Translations under genes and position numbers: made by a program
Part shown: one piece after another, positions 1 through 13,700 of the stretch
Layout of the letters: every line of letters begins with the position of its first letter
Position numbering within the stretch: the stretch's first letter is position 1
The notes under the pieces: model-generated
What the model was told of the DNA's origin: nothing
Databases searched by the model: none
What the model saw: the letters and a program-made list of their open reading frames with translations, nothing else
DNA from: Trematomus loennbergii
Taxonomy: Eukaryota; Chordata; Actinopteri; Perciformes; Nototheniidae
DNA: 64,000 nt
Assembly (NCBI GenBank): GCA_012861695.1
Contig: JAAOOA010000147.1
Location: forward strand, 584,501-648,500
Direction of reading: 5' to 3'

Positions 1-1053
1 AGGGGGAAAAAAAAACTACTTTTGATTATAGTGTTGCACATTTATTCAAATTGAATCACAATCAATTATGGGCTAATGCAATATTCAAATGGCAGGACGT
101 TCAATGTTTGTTACCGGCAAAATATGTGTATATATTATCTGACTAAAGTATTGTGATGCTGCAGAGATTTCCTCGCCTACAAGTCTTATTACATTTAGCT
201 GACGCTTTTATCCAAAGCGACTTACAATAGGCGCGTTCACACCGGAGTACTTTGGAGTACTTTTCCCACAATAGTTAATCAGAAAACTACGATATATTTG
301 CGTTCACACCAAAAGACCAATTACAGGGACATTCTCCCTGGAGTAACTAAGTGCTTTACTCAAGGGCACACTAGTGGTTGGTGTTCCTGGTGGATTTGAA
401 CTCACAACCTTGCGATCTTCAGCCCACCTCACTATCCATTAGACCACCACTATCCCATTATATCTTATCAGAATCAGAATCGGTTTTATCACCAATTAAG
501 TTCAGGAAGAATTTCTTTTGGTGTAAATGGTGCATACAAAGACACAGAAAGAAGAATACGTTGTTTTTCAAATGAATAAATAAAAAGAGAAAAAAAGTTA
601 CTATCATAAAAAATGTTTTAAATATATTTTAAACACTATTGTAAAAAATTAAAAATAAAGACAATATTATAAAAATATAAATATGTAAGAAACTGAGTAC
701 AGTAAAATAGAAAAGGACAAATACTATGTTCAAAATGGGTTAGAGAGGTAGTGTGGAGCAGAAATGTGTAAATTGTTAAAAGAACATACTGTATTGTGCT
801 TAATGTAATGCATATTATTTTGAATACAGATTTAATAAAATATATTTGTTTGGCACTGATCCTCTTAAAAGAAACCACACCATGATCATTTTAAATATAT
901 CCTTCAATGACTCAAAATTATTCACTCCTCCAATATCGTGAATAATATCGCAGTTGCAATATCAGCCGAAGTATTTGCAATAGTTTATACTTTTCCATAT
1001 CCCTTAGTCCTAGTCGATTACATGCTTCTTAACGATTTAACTCTCTTTTACAG
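1..1053. other. ears2 intron, 5' edge of window
   Basis: No exon is seen here. The stretch precedes an ears2 exon acceptor at 1051-1053 and is AT-rich intron sequence. It contains a tRNA-derived SINE-like block (183-455) and otherwise low-complexity AT sequence. The 5' exons of ears2, which carry the catalytic domain, must lie outside the window. Confidence 0.7.
183..455 (-). repeat. tRNA-derived SINE-like element
   Basis: Read on the minus strand, the 370-455 end resembles a tRNA head: an A-box-like TGGTCTAATGG followed by a B-box-like GTTGTGAGTTCAAATCC. The 183-225 end carries the AAAGCGTCAGCTAAATG-type tail found in many dispersed fish repeats. A related tail occurs at about 30155-30210 and its mirror near 45355-45395. 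The middle (about 225-310) looks unrelated and may be a separate insertion. Family assignment is by eye. Confidence 0.5.
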
Positions 1054-4000
1054 CCATTGGAATTGGGCGGAGGATAGATGAGCTGATCGCCGAGTTTAAT
1101 CCTTCAAAGATCACGACACATTCTGCGCTCTTAGACCTGGAGAAACTCCCAGAGTTCAACAGGTGAGTCTCTGTCTGTGTGTCTTTTGTCCGTCTATCTT
1201 GTGCTGTATTTCTGTTCTTATAAAGAAAGTCATCTGTGTGATTGTGGCAGAATTCACCTGCAGCGCCACATAGAAGATGAGGGGCAGTGTGCGGCGCTGA
1301 TTAAAGGTCTGCAGGCACAGATCCAGCAGGTGTGTGGAGAACAGATCCAGGAGGAAGTCCTGCAGGAGGATTACATCAGACGGGTGCTGCACCTTCGGAA
1401 GGTAACTAACAGCAGACTTTACACATTTGTATTCATACCATGTTGCTGTGTGTTCAAATATATAATTTGCCCACAACCTCATGTGGCCCGTAAGAGCTTG
1501 CAAAGAATATAATAGACAATTGTGTAATTGTTGAATATTTGCTTGCAATTATTTGCCCAAGAATTCTGCTTTCAGACGTTAGTTGTTATGAAGTTATTAC
1601 AAAGACTGATAATAATCTAATGCAGAGCCAATATTGTAATATAATACATTCTTTAATATATATAATATATTTATATATGTATACTTGTATAGTCTTAAAG
1701 TTACAACCGCCCTTGAGTGCAACCATAATGCTAATGTGGCCCGCAATGAAATTGAGTTTGACACCCCTGCGCTAGACGCTGAAAGATTGTTAATATAGTA
1801 AGCATGAAACTGTATTGATGCAAGAAAGTGATACATGTTTTCAGAATTACTAACTCGATAACATTCTATTTAGTTTTTACCCTTTGTCTTCTCCTAATGT
1901 GGCCTCTGCTCTTATGTCTTAACACTGCTCCACACGTGTGTCTCCACTCAAACTGAAACTGTCCCCTTCCTCTCTGCAGGGTCACATCTCCTCTCTGAAG
2001 GAGCTTGTCGGTCCTGCCTACTCTTACCTGTGGGTTCGTCCGTCTGTCTCCAGCCAGCTGGTACCAGCGATGACTGCAGAGGCTCAACACATCGCTGCTT
2101 TAGTGCTCAAGTATGTCGAATTTAAAGTCTCCAACTACACGTTTAAATGTGGTGGAAATACTCAAATACTATACATGTAACTGTGCTTAAGGCTTTAAAT
2201 GTGATTTCGGTTAGATGGCAAAGGCCTACAGTTTTCCAACCACATTATTTAGTGCTTTATTCTATATATTAGATCACATTATTTGGCACATTGTTTTAAG
2301 TATTTTGCACATTATTATATTTGGATTTTGGATTAATAGTTTGTTTTTTCTGGAAAGTCAACTGGAGTTATTGTTTAATAAATCATAATTTTTCAAGTGG
2401 AACCAAACGATAGTCAGAAACTCACATGACCTCATGTGGCTTCAGAAAGTTTATAACCCAAGATTAGACGCTTCAACATTAATTAAGTAAATATTACTTT
2501 GTACCACTGACTAGGGCTGTGCGATTATGGCAAAAATCCTAATCACGATTATTTTGGTCAATAATTGATATCACGATTATTAAAAACGATTATCCTTTAC
2601 TTTGAAATCATCCATTTATTGAAACAAAAATGTGAACAGTATGTTTTTAACAGTTGATTACCCTGAACTTTAAGTATAATTCAACTGAAAAACCAAAAAA
2701 AAATAATAATAATAATTACATTTTTTTTTTTTTTTAAAAATAATAATCGTTTTATTTCGATTACGTTGTTTTCGTAATCGTTGCAAGCCAAAATCGTAAT
2801 CGAGATTAAAATACGATTAATTGCACAGCCCTACCACTGACTATACCCTACAACTACAGGAATATGAACATTGCTGTGTCTGTGTGTGTGGTGTGTGTGG
2901 CAGGTTGATAGCAGAGCGCGGCGAGGAGCTCACGGTGGATCGACTCAATAAAGATCTGAAGACTCTGGTGAAGCAAACAAAAGGCATCAAGTACGGAGAA
3001 GTGATGAAGCTTCTGCGCCTGGCTCTCAGCGGTCTGCAGGTACCTGAAGGCACCATGGTCGTTTATAAACTGTAATACAAACATCACAGGTTTTCTACCT
3101 GACATTGGATTAGCAGAGGTAGTTAGTTTTGAATGTCATCTTTCTTTAACCCAGAGCTTCACCAGCAGCTCTGTTTGTGAATTTATTAAATCCTTCTACA
3201 TTTCCTGATCACAGAAAAGACAGTAGGCTTTAACTAAATGGCAACTTCCTAGTTTGATTGGCCTTCAAATAATCCGATGTTTGATGTATAAACCTGTAGA
3301 GCTACTTCTAAAAATACTGGCAGCATCCTCCTTTGTAAATATCTCAGACCAAGTGATTGTCCTATAAACAGCATCAGTCAAACATAAATAGCGCTTCTGC
3401 CTGAATCCAGGTTTTTATTTAACTCAAAATCTGCCTAACTTCGGGAGAAAGACAGTGAACTGGTCTTGAGCAACAAAAGACACAATCCCTCCTTAAAGGC
3501 CCGGACACACCGAGCCAATTTCGGCCGTCGATAGATGTCTGGCCGTCGATGAGCGTCCTGTCGCCCTACTCAGATTGGTGTGTGCCGCACCGTCGTGTCT
3601 TTTCGGCCGTACCGACACCTTCCGCTCCCGAGGCTGTCGGCAAAAGAAATCACTCCGATTGGCTGTTCAGCTTAGCGAATCAGTGCATGAGAAGCGAAAC
3701 CGAAGTGAAGAAGGCACACACAGACGGCTATTATTTTTTATTTTCCAGTACCGCACTAAACATGTTTTCGATTATAAGTCGTTATGTGAAACAGTCTGTG
3801 AGGGACGAGAGTGAAAATGGAACGCACGCTATTTGTTGTTTGTATACATCACGCAGTCTGTCTACCGGTTGCCTCTTTTGAATGACGAATACACACTACC
3901 CGCCTGCTGGTAAGGAGAGTTATTGCCACTCACGCATGCGCAGTGCGTACGTGCTACTGGCCGTCGGCTGAAGTCTTTGCGGTGTGTTCCAGTGCGACTT

Positions 4001-6028
4001 TTTGGCCAAGAACAATCGGGTCCGTCGGACGTGTTCTTTGGTGTGTCAGGGCCTTTAGAACCACAAAACACCCCTTCAGAAACAAGGCAAGGCCACTTTA
4101 ATGCAGTTTAAGAAAATGCTTTCCGGCACTGATGTTGAACAACTTGAACAATTCTTATTGTGACTATTCACGTCATATTCCAGGTGCTTTGAGCAAAATG
4201 ATTGCAAAAAACATTCTAAAACTCTCCAGAGCTGAGAGAAGTAGGATGAATCCAGTGAGCAAAGTGTACATGTTGGGGGAAATGTTCATGGAAAAAGCAA
4301 AAAGAAACTACATATGAAGGAGCTGCACCAACATCTGATCAATTAAGAGTGAGATTACATAAATGAGTGTCTGTTTTTGCTGAAGACTACAAGTTTGAAA
4401 ATGATTCAAATCTGGTAGTTAGAAATAAATTAGCTTGTAGGAATCAGCAGCCCACTCCTCATCTCTGCTTGACTCAACTCATGGTTGAGATGTAATGTGG
4501 GTCATGTAGCCGCAATGTAGCATAAAAACAGCTCCAGAAAAACTCTCCTCTAACTGTTATTATACAATTATCCAGTCCTCAAGTGATTTGGAGTCTGCAG
4601 TTTTGTTCAGTCCCCTCAGTGTTTGTACCATTATCTAGGTCAGGGGTTCCCAACCTTTTTCTCAAGAGCCCCCCAAATGACTCCTGTTGGAAGTTGCCCC
4701 CCCCCCCCCCCACACACACACAAGGGCAAGCGCAACAGCGGTAATTAAAGTTTAAAAGTCTCAAAAATGCTACAACTACTGTCACAAACTGGATGAATGT
4801 GAAGTATTTTGTTAAAGGAGGTGAAAGCGTAATTAAGGAGCACTATTGGAGTGACTTTGATGGTTATTGGACTCAGGATTAATTCATTTGGATTCCCGCT
4901 GTATGAAGAAATGAAAGGACGGCGCAAGTGGAAACAATTCACAAAGGGATTAAACTGTTTAAAACGCATGCTCAAAGTAAGCCGGATTTTGCCGATGTGT
5001 TTATGTGGATTCAAAAGTCGTAAATAATCTACAAAATGGAGGAGACTGTGACAAATAATCCAACTGAAACCGGCATGGACAATGACTATGTTTTAAAAAA
5101 TGCGCTTATCCAGAAAAGCCTGTTTTGGACACTTTACGGGAAAAAATTATACATTTCTGTCTTTTTATATTATTATTGTAATTTAGAGACAAGGCTTTTA
5201 GCGACAATCATGTATTGCGTTACAATATATGTAATAAAAAAAAAAAAGATATGATATTTGGCCTCAAATCATCTGAGGCCTGGCGCACCCCTGCGATCTT
5301 TGGCGCACCCCCCCCAGGTTATCTAGGTAAAAGCTTGGGAATTATTTCATTCATTGCCATTTGTTACAAAGACAGGATGGGCTCTTCATTTAAGAACCAT
5401 TTTGAGGACCTCAAATCAAATCAAACTTTTCCTTCTGCAGACTGCACTTAAAGTTAACAAATTTAATTAAATGATTCTGTTTGTTTTTCCAGAAGCTTAC
5501 GTTTGTATTTGCTTACCTCAAGAACACCACATCCACGTCACATTATTACTTTTAGAGGAACTGATAACATCCTTCAATCTTTATTACAGCTAACCCCGCC
5601 ATTTTCATTTCTGCAATTATTATAACTAAGCAAATGTAACATCTCTTTTGCTGTCAAATCTTGCAGGACTATTATCTCACATGTCCCCCTTTATTTTTAA
5701 ACATCTTTCCATGGCATGACTGAGCTAAACCCTAGAATAGCATGTTTCAAAAATGCTAGTGATGACTCAAGCCTCAGAAAACCTACTTTGACTCATTCAC
5801 CGCAGTAACCGTGCAGATATTCACAGAAGGAAGAGGAAGTAGAAATTGATTTCTTTTCCTGTCTGTTTCTTGCTGTGATGTTTGATTGCATTACTTCTCT
5901 GACCCTGACTCTCTGTTTGTCCTCTGATCCTGCAGCAGGGGCCCAGTGTGGCGGAGATGATGTGTTTGGGACCCGAAGAGATCAGCCATCGATTCCAGAA
6001 ACTTCTGCAGCTTTCAGAGACGAGTTAA
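1054..6028 (+). CDS. ears2: mitochondrial glutamyl-tRNA synthetase, C-terminal exons (partial)
   Basis: EARS2 attaches glutamate to mitochondrial tRNA-Glu in the matrix. Five coding exons with GT-AG borders are seen: 1054-1162, 1251-1401, 1980-2110, 2904-3039 and 5936-6028, ending in TAA. They join in frame to give about 205 C-terminal residues. Diagnostic stretches are [49 protein letters not shown] and GPSVAEMM, which match the anticodon-binding end of vertebrate EARS2. The Rossmann catalytic domain and its KMSKS-type loop are upstream of the window. The intron before the last exon (3040-5935) is filled with repeats. The next gene on the same strand is gga2, the same neighbour as in human. 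No frameshift is seen, in contrast to the genes further right. Confidence 0.93.
2512..2833. mobile_element. hAT-type MITE with 8-bp target duplication
   Basis: A 322-bp non-autonomous element lies in an ears2 intron. Its ends are TAGGGCTGTGCGATTA and, at the other end, TTAATTGCACAGCCCTA, forming terminal inverted repeats. It is flanked by perfect 8-bp direct repeats CCACTGAC (2504-2511 and 2834-2841), the duplication size made by hAT transposases. No coding capacity. The AT-rich centre includes A and T runs at 2693-2745. Confidence 0.88.
3495..4056. mobile_element. GC-rich MITE in ears2 intron
   Basis: The segment begins AAAGGCCCGGACACACCG and ends GGTGTGTCAGGGCCTTT, imperfect terminal inverted repeats around a CpG-rich centre of about 560 bp. 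It contrasts sharply with the AT-rich intron around it. Candidate flanks (TTA and TAG) are too short and unequal to fix the target duplication. The style resembles PIF/Harbinger-type non-autonomous elements, but this is inference. Short ORFs inside it have no recognisable product. Confidence 0.6.
4641..5318. repeat. dispersed repeat flanked by 10-bp direct repeats
   Basis: The left edge CAGGGGTTCCCAACCTTTTT is the typical end of a widespread hAT-like vertebrate repeat. The same 10-mer TTATCTAGGT occurs immediately before (4631-4640) and after (5319-5328) the block, suggesting a target duplication. The right end (GGCGCACCCC and a C run) does not mirror the left, so the terminal repeat may be degraded. 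A C run followed by CA repeats lies at 4696-4722. No coding function is visible. Confidence 0.5.
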
Positions 6029-6600
6029 AGACTGCACATCCTCACACCTGCAGAAGAAAAACTGTTGTTAAAGACCTGTGTGTTGAGAGCTACGTGCAAA
6101 CTCCTGGTGATTCTGCCGAAGCTCACTGGGACACGTTGAAAACATCTCAATGAGATGAGTGGACTTGGACAATACTTGAATTATTATAAATATTGTATAA
6201 AAGAGATAAAACATTTACCACGTGGTCTACTTGTTTTTTTGGTTCTGAGGGACTTTACAGGACCAGGTGACAGACAAGGATGGGAAGTACCGTGGTCTTT
6301 TATGCAAATCATTTTACCAAGCTACAACAGACAGATGTGCTTTACAATGTCAATTAAATGTTTCGAAGAAGAGAAACATTGCATTGCATAAAATTGAAGT
6401 AAATGTATCATACCTGAAAATAGATAAGATGAGATTTTATTGATCCTATTGTGGAAAATTGTTTTGTTACAGCTGTTAACAAGGCCTTGCATAAATAATC
6501 AAACAGTAATCATACAGATTACAGTGGAAAGAGATGTATCTAAAGAATAAAAGCACAATGTAAAATATTTTTTAAAAGGTTGGAATGCTCTACATCACAT

Positions 6601-7188
6601 GTGTCAAACTCAAGGCCCGGGGGCCAGATCAGGCCCTTGGTGGATTAATTTCGGCCCGCAGGATAATTTCTAATTACTATTAGATCTGGCCCGCCGGTAT
6701 ATTGCACGCACACCTTCACTCAATCCTGAGGATCTCCTCAGCTCAGAGCCTGACCCCAAACATTGATGAACTTGCACCCAAGATGAGATGCCAAGTATCT
6801 GGCTTGAACTAGCATCACAGAGCAGCAGCACACTGAGTTTCAATGGATGTTTCCTTCTGCACTTTCTTTCTTGAGACAACAGGGCATGTTTGGTTTTTCT
6901 TTGAGGGAAATAGTTTTTTTGAAGCTGTTGTTGGCCTGTGGAAAAATGTAATCATAAGAAATGACTCCGGAAAAGCTGCAGATAGAGCCATAAGAAATGA
7001 ATGCAACTGATTATTTAATGTTTAATGTTGTTTTTATAGGCAATCATTTAAGCTTTGTTAGTTCCAGGTTTAATATGTGCAATAAGTTCATTTCAATACG
7101 TTTTGCAATAAACATTGAACCAGTCCGGCCCTCGAGTAGTACCCATTTTTTTATTTTGGCCCACTGTGTATTTGAGTTGACACCCCTG
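6601..7188. repeat. hAT-like dispersed repeat, ends GTGTCAAACTC
   Basis: The block starts GTGTCAAACTCAAGGCCC and ends GAGTTGACACCCCTG, the terminal signature of a common vertebrate hAT-derived repeat. Directly downstream an opposite-facing end, CAGGGGTGTCAAACTT, occurs at about 7200-7215, so two element ends lie head to head around a 12-bp spacer. A further stray end (GAGTTTGACACCCCTG) sits at 1754-1769 in an ears2 intron. No transposase ORF. Confidence 0.55.
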
Positions 7189-7540
7189 TTACTAAAAAAC
7201 AGGGGTGTCAAACTTACTAAAAAAAAAAATAAACTTAAAATATACATCTTTAAAAATAATTAGACATGTTAATAAATGATTAGATAAGATTGATTTCAAT
7301 AATCCAAAGCAGCATGTATACAAGGCATTGCACATTATGTGAATATGAAAAATATTAGAAAAAAAAACATAACATATAAACATCTCAAAACAGAAAATAA
7401 AACATAACTAAAAAGTCAAATATACACTATTAGGGGACAATTACATCTTACTAAATGTAAAAGAATAATATTATTTAAGACAACTATGTACGCTATTTTA
7501 ATATGTAGGCCTACTGTAGTTTCTTTCTTCCACTGCAGTG

Positions 7541-7590
7541 TGTGTATGTGTGTGTTTGCGAGTGTGTGTGTGTGCGCGTGTGTGTGTGTA
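7541..7590. repeat. GT microsatellite upstream of gga2
   Basis: An interrupted (GT)n tract with GCGCG interruptions lies in the likely gga2 5'UTR or proximal promoter. It is outside the part of the right arm present in the window, so the copies cannot be compared here. Confidence 0.7.
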
Positions 7591-7739
7591 ATATAATTTG
7601 TGTGTCAGGAGTGTGACGGGTGTGAGTGTCACATGTCTCTGCAGACAGCCTGCAGTTTGACACCTCCGCTCCCCCAGAAGGACGCACAGCGGCTAGTGAA
7701 CACTCAGCACCCGCAGGAGAACCGAGGAGAACCGAAGAC

Positions 7740-10700
7740 ATGGCGACCGGAGACAACACGGCAACCTTTGAGTCATGGCTCAGTAAGTAAACGGGAGAAA
7801 ATAACTCAAATGTGGTGTTTTTCTTAGCTTCTTACTTGTTTATCCAACGTCTCATCACGTATTTGAACTTTTTAACGCAGCTGTTTACTAACTTGGCTAG
7901 TGACGCCAGTTGTACTTATGTTTTCATAATATCGCGATACTTGGCGAATACATTCTGAATGTGTTCATGTTTTTAACTTTAATTAAATGAGTTTGTGCAG
8001 AAAGTATCAGTTTCAGCAGGAAGTTGGTTACGTGCGCGTACCCGACGAGCGCTCTATATATGTATGCGCTCCTGATGTGAACGCGCATTCTGGCAAAACA
8101 TTTTTATAAAACTTGATGAACTTACTTTTTTATTTCTGTTAAAGTAGGAATACTAGTATGGAAAAATACACAATTAGGAATTAAAGAACTGCATTTAAAC
8201 ATATATTTAAGCTTCTAAGATAAGATCATAATATATAACTAACTACAAATACTCATCAAACCTCATCATTCAGGTTATTTATTAAGCAAAATTCAAATAT
8301 TACTGGTCTTTTGAAACATCGGTTGAACAAAACAAGCTTAAAAAATGACACAATTTTAACCTTCAACAAATAAATGAAAGGAAAAGTGAATATATTGTTA
8401 CACTCCACATCTGGAAAGTATACTTAGCACACCGTAAAGTATGTATCGTTTCCCTGTTTTTCTGTGTGTGTCATTTTCACTTCCTCATCAAAGTTGTTTT
8501 GCTTGTTGCATGTATTTAATATAGTTGTGGCACATTTTGAACATGTTTTTGGGGGTCGTTTAACCTTTTTCTCTGGTGTCTTTTTGGTTTCAGACCAGGC
8601 CACAGACCCCAACAATGAGCAGGACAGATGGGACTGCATCCAGAGCTTCTACCAGCTCGTAGACCAAGAAACTGACGGGTAAAACTGAACAAGATTCTCC
8701 TTATTTGTACCTACTCCATGTGCTGCATGGGCTAACGTTTTCAAGGAAGGCCTCGTGCTTCTAGAAGTTAACGCAATTTTGGGGTTTGAGAAAGAGTTGC
8801 TTCACGTCCATGTTGCCATCACACCTTCGCAGTTTCAAGACTGTGCAAGAGGAAGGAGGAAGTCTGCACCACCTTTTACACTTTTGACCCTTTTAATATA
8901 AATGTAACGTTAATTAAAAGCAAGTCTAGTTGCCAATGAGCACTTACTGTAAGTAGGAACTAGGGCTGGGCAATATGACGATATATATACCAATATTTAC
9001 TGTATATACCTGATTTAAGACAAACAGAGTAGGAGAGTGACACACCAAGATGAAGAGAATATTTGGTTATATTATTACCGATCATTTGCACAGTATTTTA
9101 TTCCATTGTTTTAAATGAAAGACAAACAAAACTGGCAGGAAAGATCGAGTATAATCTTTTATTTGGGGACATATCGCCCACCCCCTCCTTTCGTGGTTCT
9201 CATTGTTTGTATCTTATTTCAAATAATTTGAGTTTAGTTGACAAGAAGTTGACAGGAAAATAAACAGTGTGAGTGTTAACTGGTATCTTCTGCTTTAATT
9301 CATTAGACATGCTTCAGAAACAGTTATCAACGCCTCAGTAGCTTTAAGCGAGGCATTGGCGTCTATAGCAAGAATATACTGTACAGTATGTTAAATTCAC
9401 TTTTCAAGCTTTTTATTCCTATCTATTAGCTTAAAGGTAGGGTAGGTAAGTTTGAGAAACCGGCTCGAGATACACTTTTTGTTATATTCCATTATAACTC
9501 TTAACATCCCGATAGCAATGAATATCTTAAGTGCTTTGACAAACAATCCATAAAAAAATGTCATCTGTGGAAGCCGTAGTACTGTAAAAAGTACGACCAA
9601 TCATTTTAGCCGGCCCGGCTAAAATAACTGGATGGCCTACCTGCCTGTCAGCCTTCTATCTGTGCACAAACTTATCTCGTGCCCTCATTGGTCATGTGCG
9701 CGTTCGTGTGTGTTGGAGGAGGGGCTCTATAAGGAAGTGGCAGATTTTCTCCGGCTGTGTATTTCAAATTCTAGCGATCTCGAGCTGGTTTCTCCAAATT
9801 ACCTACCCCACCTTTAACTCAAGCATGGCAATGTGTGGAGGCTATGGGAAAAGTACTTATTGATTGTCAGCATAACATGTTCTTTGCTCTCGCTCTACTC
9901 AGGCCTTTAAATGTGATTTTAAACCTAATTTTTGTTCCACTTTCAGACCACAGGTAGCCATTCGCCTTCTTGTCCATAAAATCCAGTCGCCACAGGAGAA
10001 AGAGTCTCTGCAGGCTCTCACTGTGAGTATCACATCTCTTCATGTTATTCACAGTTTAATTTAATCTATTGTTAAATATCCTGTTTGTTCGTCTGGGAAG
10101 TCCCAGAAGCAGCAAGCCACTACTTTAGCCCTACTTTTTATATTTGAACCATACATTTAATAGTAAGTTACAGGAAATACAATATACATCTAGTGTGGTA
10201 CAGTATGTGTTCACATGCAGTATGTGTTTTCATTTAATGCAATTCATCACGGGTTACACACGGTCATCTATAAGGTTTACGGACCATTCATTAAGAAACA
10301 AAGGCCTTTGTTTTAACACCGGGGGGGGCGGTCCTGTGGAGAATATCTGTGACTAACTTTTATCACAAGAAGCAAGTGATGAGGGGGATTTAATCTGCAT
10401 ATTGAAACTGCTGTGACAGCTAAGGTATTTAATATTCAGTCATGTATACATCAAAGAGATATGCAGGGTAATTCAAAATGAAAGGAAGCTTCATGTCCCG
10501 CACGTTATGTGACATTTAAAGGTTAACCGCGAAAACGTGCACTGACAAAAATCTCTTTGTTTTTTCTGTTGTGTCAAAGCTAGGAGACTCTTTTTTTCTT
10601 TCGTTTTCACTTCTTGAAAAAGCTTCTGTTGATGATGATGTTCCATGATTTGGTGCTTTCCAGGTCCTCGAGACGTGTATGAACAACTGCGGGAAGAGGT

Positions 10701-13700
10701 TTCACAGCGAGGCCGCCAAGTTTCGCTTTCTGAACGAGCTCATCAAACTGCTGACTCCAAAGGTAATCATGGAGAGACCGGTGTTTCCTGTCTGTGCATT
10801 TCAGTTTCATTTTTTTGAGGACAATATCAAATCTTAAATCAAAGGTCATAATATGTGTTTGTTGTTTGGAGTTAATTCAGGCCATATAAAACTAAATAAT
10901 GTGATTGTTTTAACTTGAGATTCGTGTGTGTGTGTGTGCTGCGTTTATTTATATGTATAATAATAATAATAATAATAATAATAACCTTAATTTATAAGGC
11001 ACTTTTTAAAACCTAAGTTAAAAGTGATTCATGCAAGACAGCAAAGAGAAACCAACAAATGGTACAATTAATTAACAAAAACTATGAGTAATGAAATAAA
11101 CAGTCAAATTCAAAGATTTATTTTACAAAAGTACAAAAACAGTTTTGAGAAGCCGTTTAAAATCCATTGGGAATATAGAAGACGGCATGAATAAATGTAA
11201 AGCTAAAGATTCAAACACTAACTTTAATTAAAATTGATAAGTGAAGCAACCACACAAATCCTACACACTATGGCCCAATCCCAAACCACGCGCTACACCC
11301 TACCCCTACACACTACCCCTCCGTTTGCGCGGAGGGTCCGCCACATTAAGTGCTGTTCCAAACCAATGAGTGTGGAGCGGTGTGGAGGGGGAGTGGGCTA
11401 TCAAGCCATCAAACAGCGAGTCTGCATCGGTGCTGACTTGAGACCGGTCTCTACCTGACCGGAGTCACGCTGTGTGTTCCGTCAGGAAACACGCTGTTTA
11501 CAAATAGTTCCAGCAAACATCCACTGATAAACTGCGATGTTAACAACCTCATGATAACCTCATATGATTTAACTTAGGCAAGGCAAGGCAAGGCAAGTTT
11601 ATTTATATAGCACCTTTCAACACAAGGTAATTCAAAGTGCTTTACAAAAATGGAAGACATTTTAAAAATGGCATTTAAAATCAGTCATTAAAAAGAAAAT
11701 ATAAAATAAACATTAAAAGAAAAAAAATACATGGATAAAAGTTAAAAGTTACAGTGCAGTTTAAGATGTGAATAGTTCAATTAAAAGCAGCGGCAAAAAG
11801 AAAAGTCTTCAGCCTGGATTTAAAAGTAGTAAGAGTTGCAGCGGACCTGCAGGTTTCTGGGAGTTTGTTCCAGATATTTGGAGCATAATAACTGAACGCT
11901 GCTTCTCCATGTTTAGTTCTGACTCTGGGGACAGAAAGCTGACCAGTCCCTGAAGACCTGAGAGTTCTGGATGGTTCATAATTTAGCAGTAGGTCAGACA
12001 TGTATTTTGGGCCTAAACCATTCAAAGCTTTATAAACCAGCAACAATATTTTGAAATCTATTCTTTGACACACAGGAAGCCAGTGTAAGGACTTCAGAAC
12101 AGGAGTGATGTGATCCACTTTCTTAGTGTTAGTGAGGACTCGAGCAGCGGCGTTCTGAATTAGCTGCAGCTTTCTAATAGATTTTTTAGTGAGGCCTGTA
12201 AAGACACCATTGCAGTAGTCGAGTCTACTGAAGATAAAAGCATGGACAAGTTTTTCCAAATCCTGCTGTGACATTAGTCCTTTAATCCTAGATATGTTCT
12301 TTAGGTGATAGTAGGCTGATTTAGTAACTGTTTTAATGTGACTGTTGAAACTCAGGTCAGAGTCCATGACTACACCTAGATTTCTGGCTTTATCTGTTGT
12401 TTTGAACATTGCAGACTGAAGCTCAGCGCTAACTTTTATACGTTCTGCCTTGGCTCCAAAAACCATTACCTCAGTTTTATCTTTGTTTAATTGGAGAAAG
12501 TTCTGACACATCCAGTCATTGATTTGTTCAATGCACTTACTCAGTGTTTGAATTGGAGCATAATCTCCTGGTGAAATTGTTACGTAAATTTGTGTGTCAT
12601 CCGCATAGCTATGGTAACTTATTTTGTTGTTTTTCATTATCTGAGCCAGTGGTAGCATGTAGATGTTAAAGAGAAGAGGCCCCAAGATGGAGCCTTGAGG
12701 TACCCCACATGTCATATTTGTCAACTCAGATGTGTATTTACCTATAGAAACAAAGTTTTTTCTGTCCTTTAAGTAGGACTCAAACCAATTTAGAACTGTT
12801 GCCGAAAGTCCCACCCAGTTTTCTAGTCGGTCTAGTAATATGTTGTGGTCAACAGTGTCAAACGCAGCACTGAGATCTAATAATACTAACACTGAAGTTC
12901 TGCCACTGTCTGTGTTTAAGTGGATGTCATTGAAGACCTTTACAAGAGCAGTCTCAGTGCTGTGGTTTGGACGAAATCCTGACTGGAACACATCCAAACA
13001 GTTATTTAAATGCAAGAAGTTACTCAACTGTTGAAATACAACTTTTTCAATGATTTTACCTAGAAATGGCAGGTTTGATATTGGCCTGTAATTGTTCATT
13101 ACTGAGGCATCTAGATTATTCTTTTTTAAGAGCGGTTTAATGACTGCAGTTTTCAGGGCCTCTGGAAAAATACCTGAGTGAAGAGATGTGTTTACTATAT
13201 GAAGTAGATCTGAGGCCATGCAAGGAAAAACATCTTTGAAAAATCCTGTTGGAATAATATCAAGGCAGCAGGAGGAGGATTTCAGAAGTTGAATAATGTC
13301 CTCTAAGTTTTTACCATTAATCTGATGGAATTGTGTCATGGTGTTTGAATTGATATTAGGTGGACATAGGGACAAAACATTTGCTGTACCTGATGCAGAG
13401 GCACTGACTGCTTGTCTAATTTTCTGAATTTTGTCAGTGAAGAAGGAGGCAAAATCATTGCACGCCCTGGTGGATAGAAATTCAGAGGCTACTGACACTG
13501 GGGGGTTAGTTAGTCTGTCGACGGTAGCAAACAAGGCACGTGCGTTGTTTTTGTTTTTGGTAATGATGTCAGAGAAGAAAGACTGTCGTGCGTTTTTCAA
13601 TTCCAAATTATAAAGGCCAAGTCTCTCTTTATAGATTTCAAAGTGAACCTGGAGATTTGTTTTTCGCCATACGTTCAGCTTTTCGACACTCTCTTTTTTC

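Larger units (their letters stand above)
6029..7739. other. ears2-gga2 intergenic region
   Basis: The interval holds the ears2 3'UTR (a possible ATTAAA signal at 6353-6358), a repeat at 6601-7188, AT-rich sequence, and the presumed gga2 promoter and 5'UTR directly before 7740. A GT microsatellite (7541-7590) lies about 150 bp before the gga2 ATG. No further gene is recognised; short ORFs here overlap repeats. No TATA box could be assigned. Confidence 0.6.

Noticed and set aside
3549..3881. 110-codon ORF in an ears2 intron
   Set aside because: It falls inside the GC-rich MITE 3495-4056 and has no recognisable domain.
9632..9817. 61-codon ORF starting MAYLPVSL, found several times
   Set aside because: It lies entirely within the MITE family at 9431, 20016, 55442 and 62384, and its frame varies between copies.
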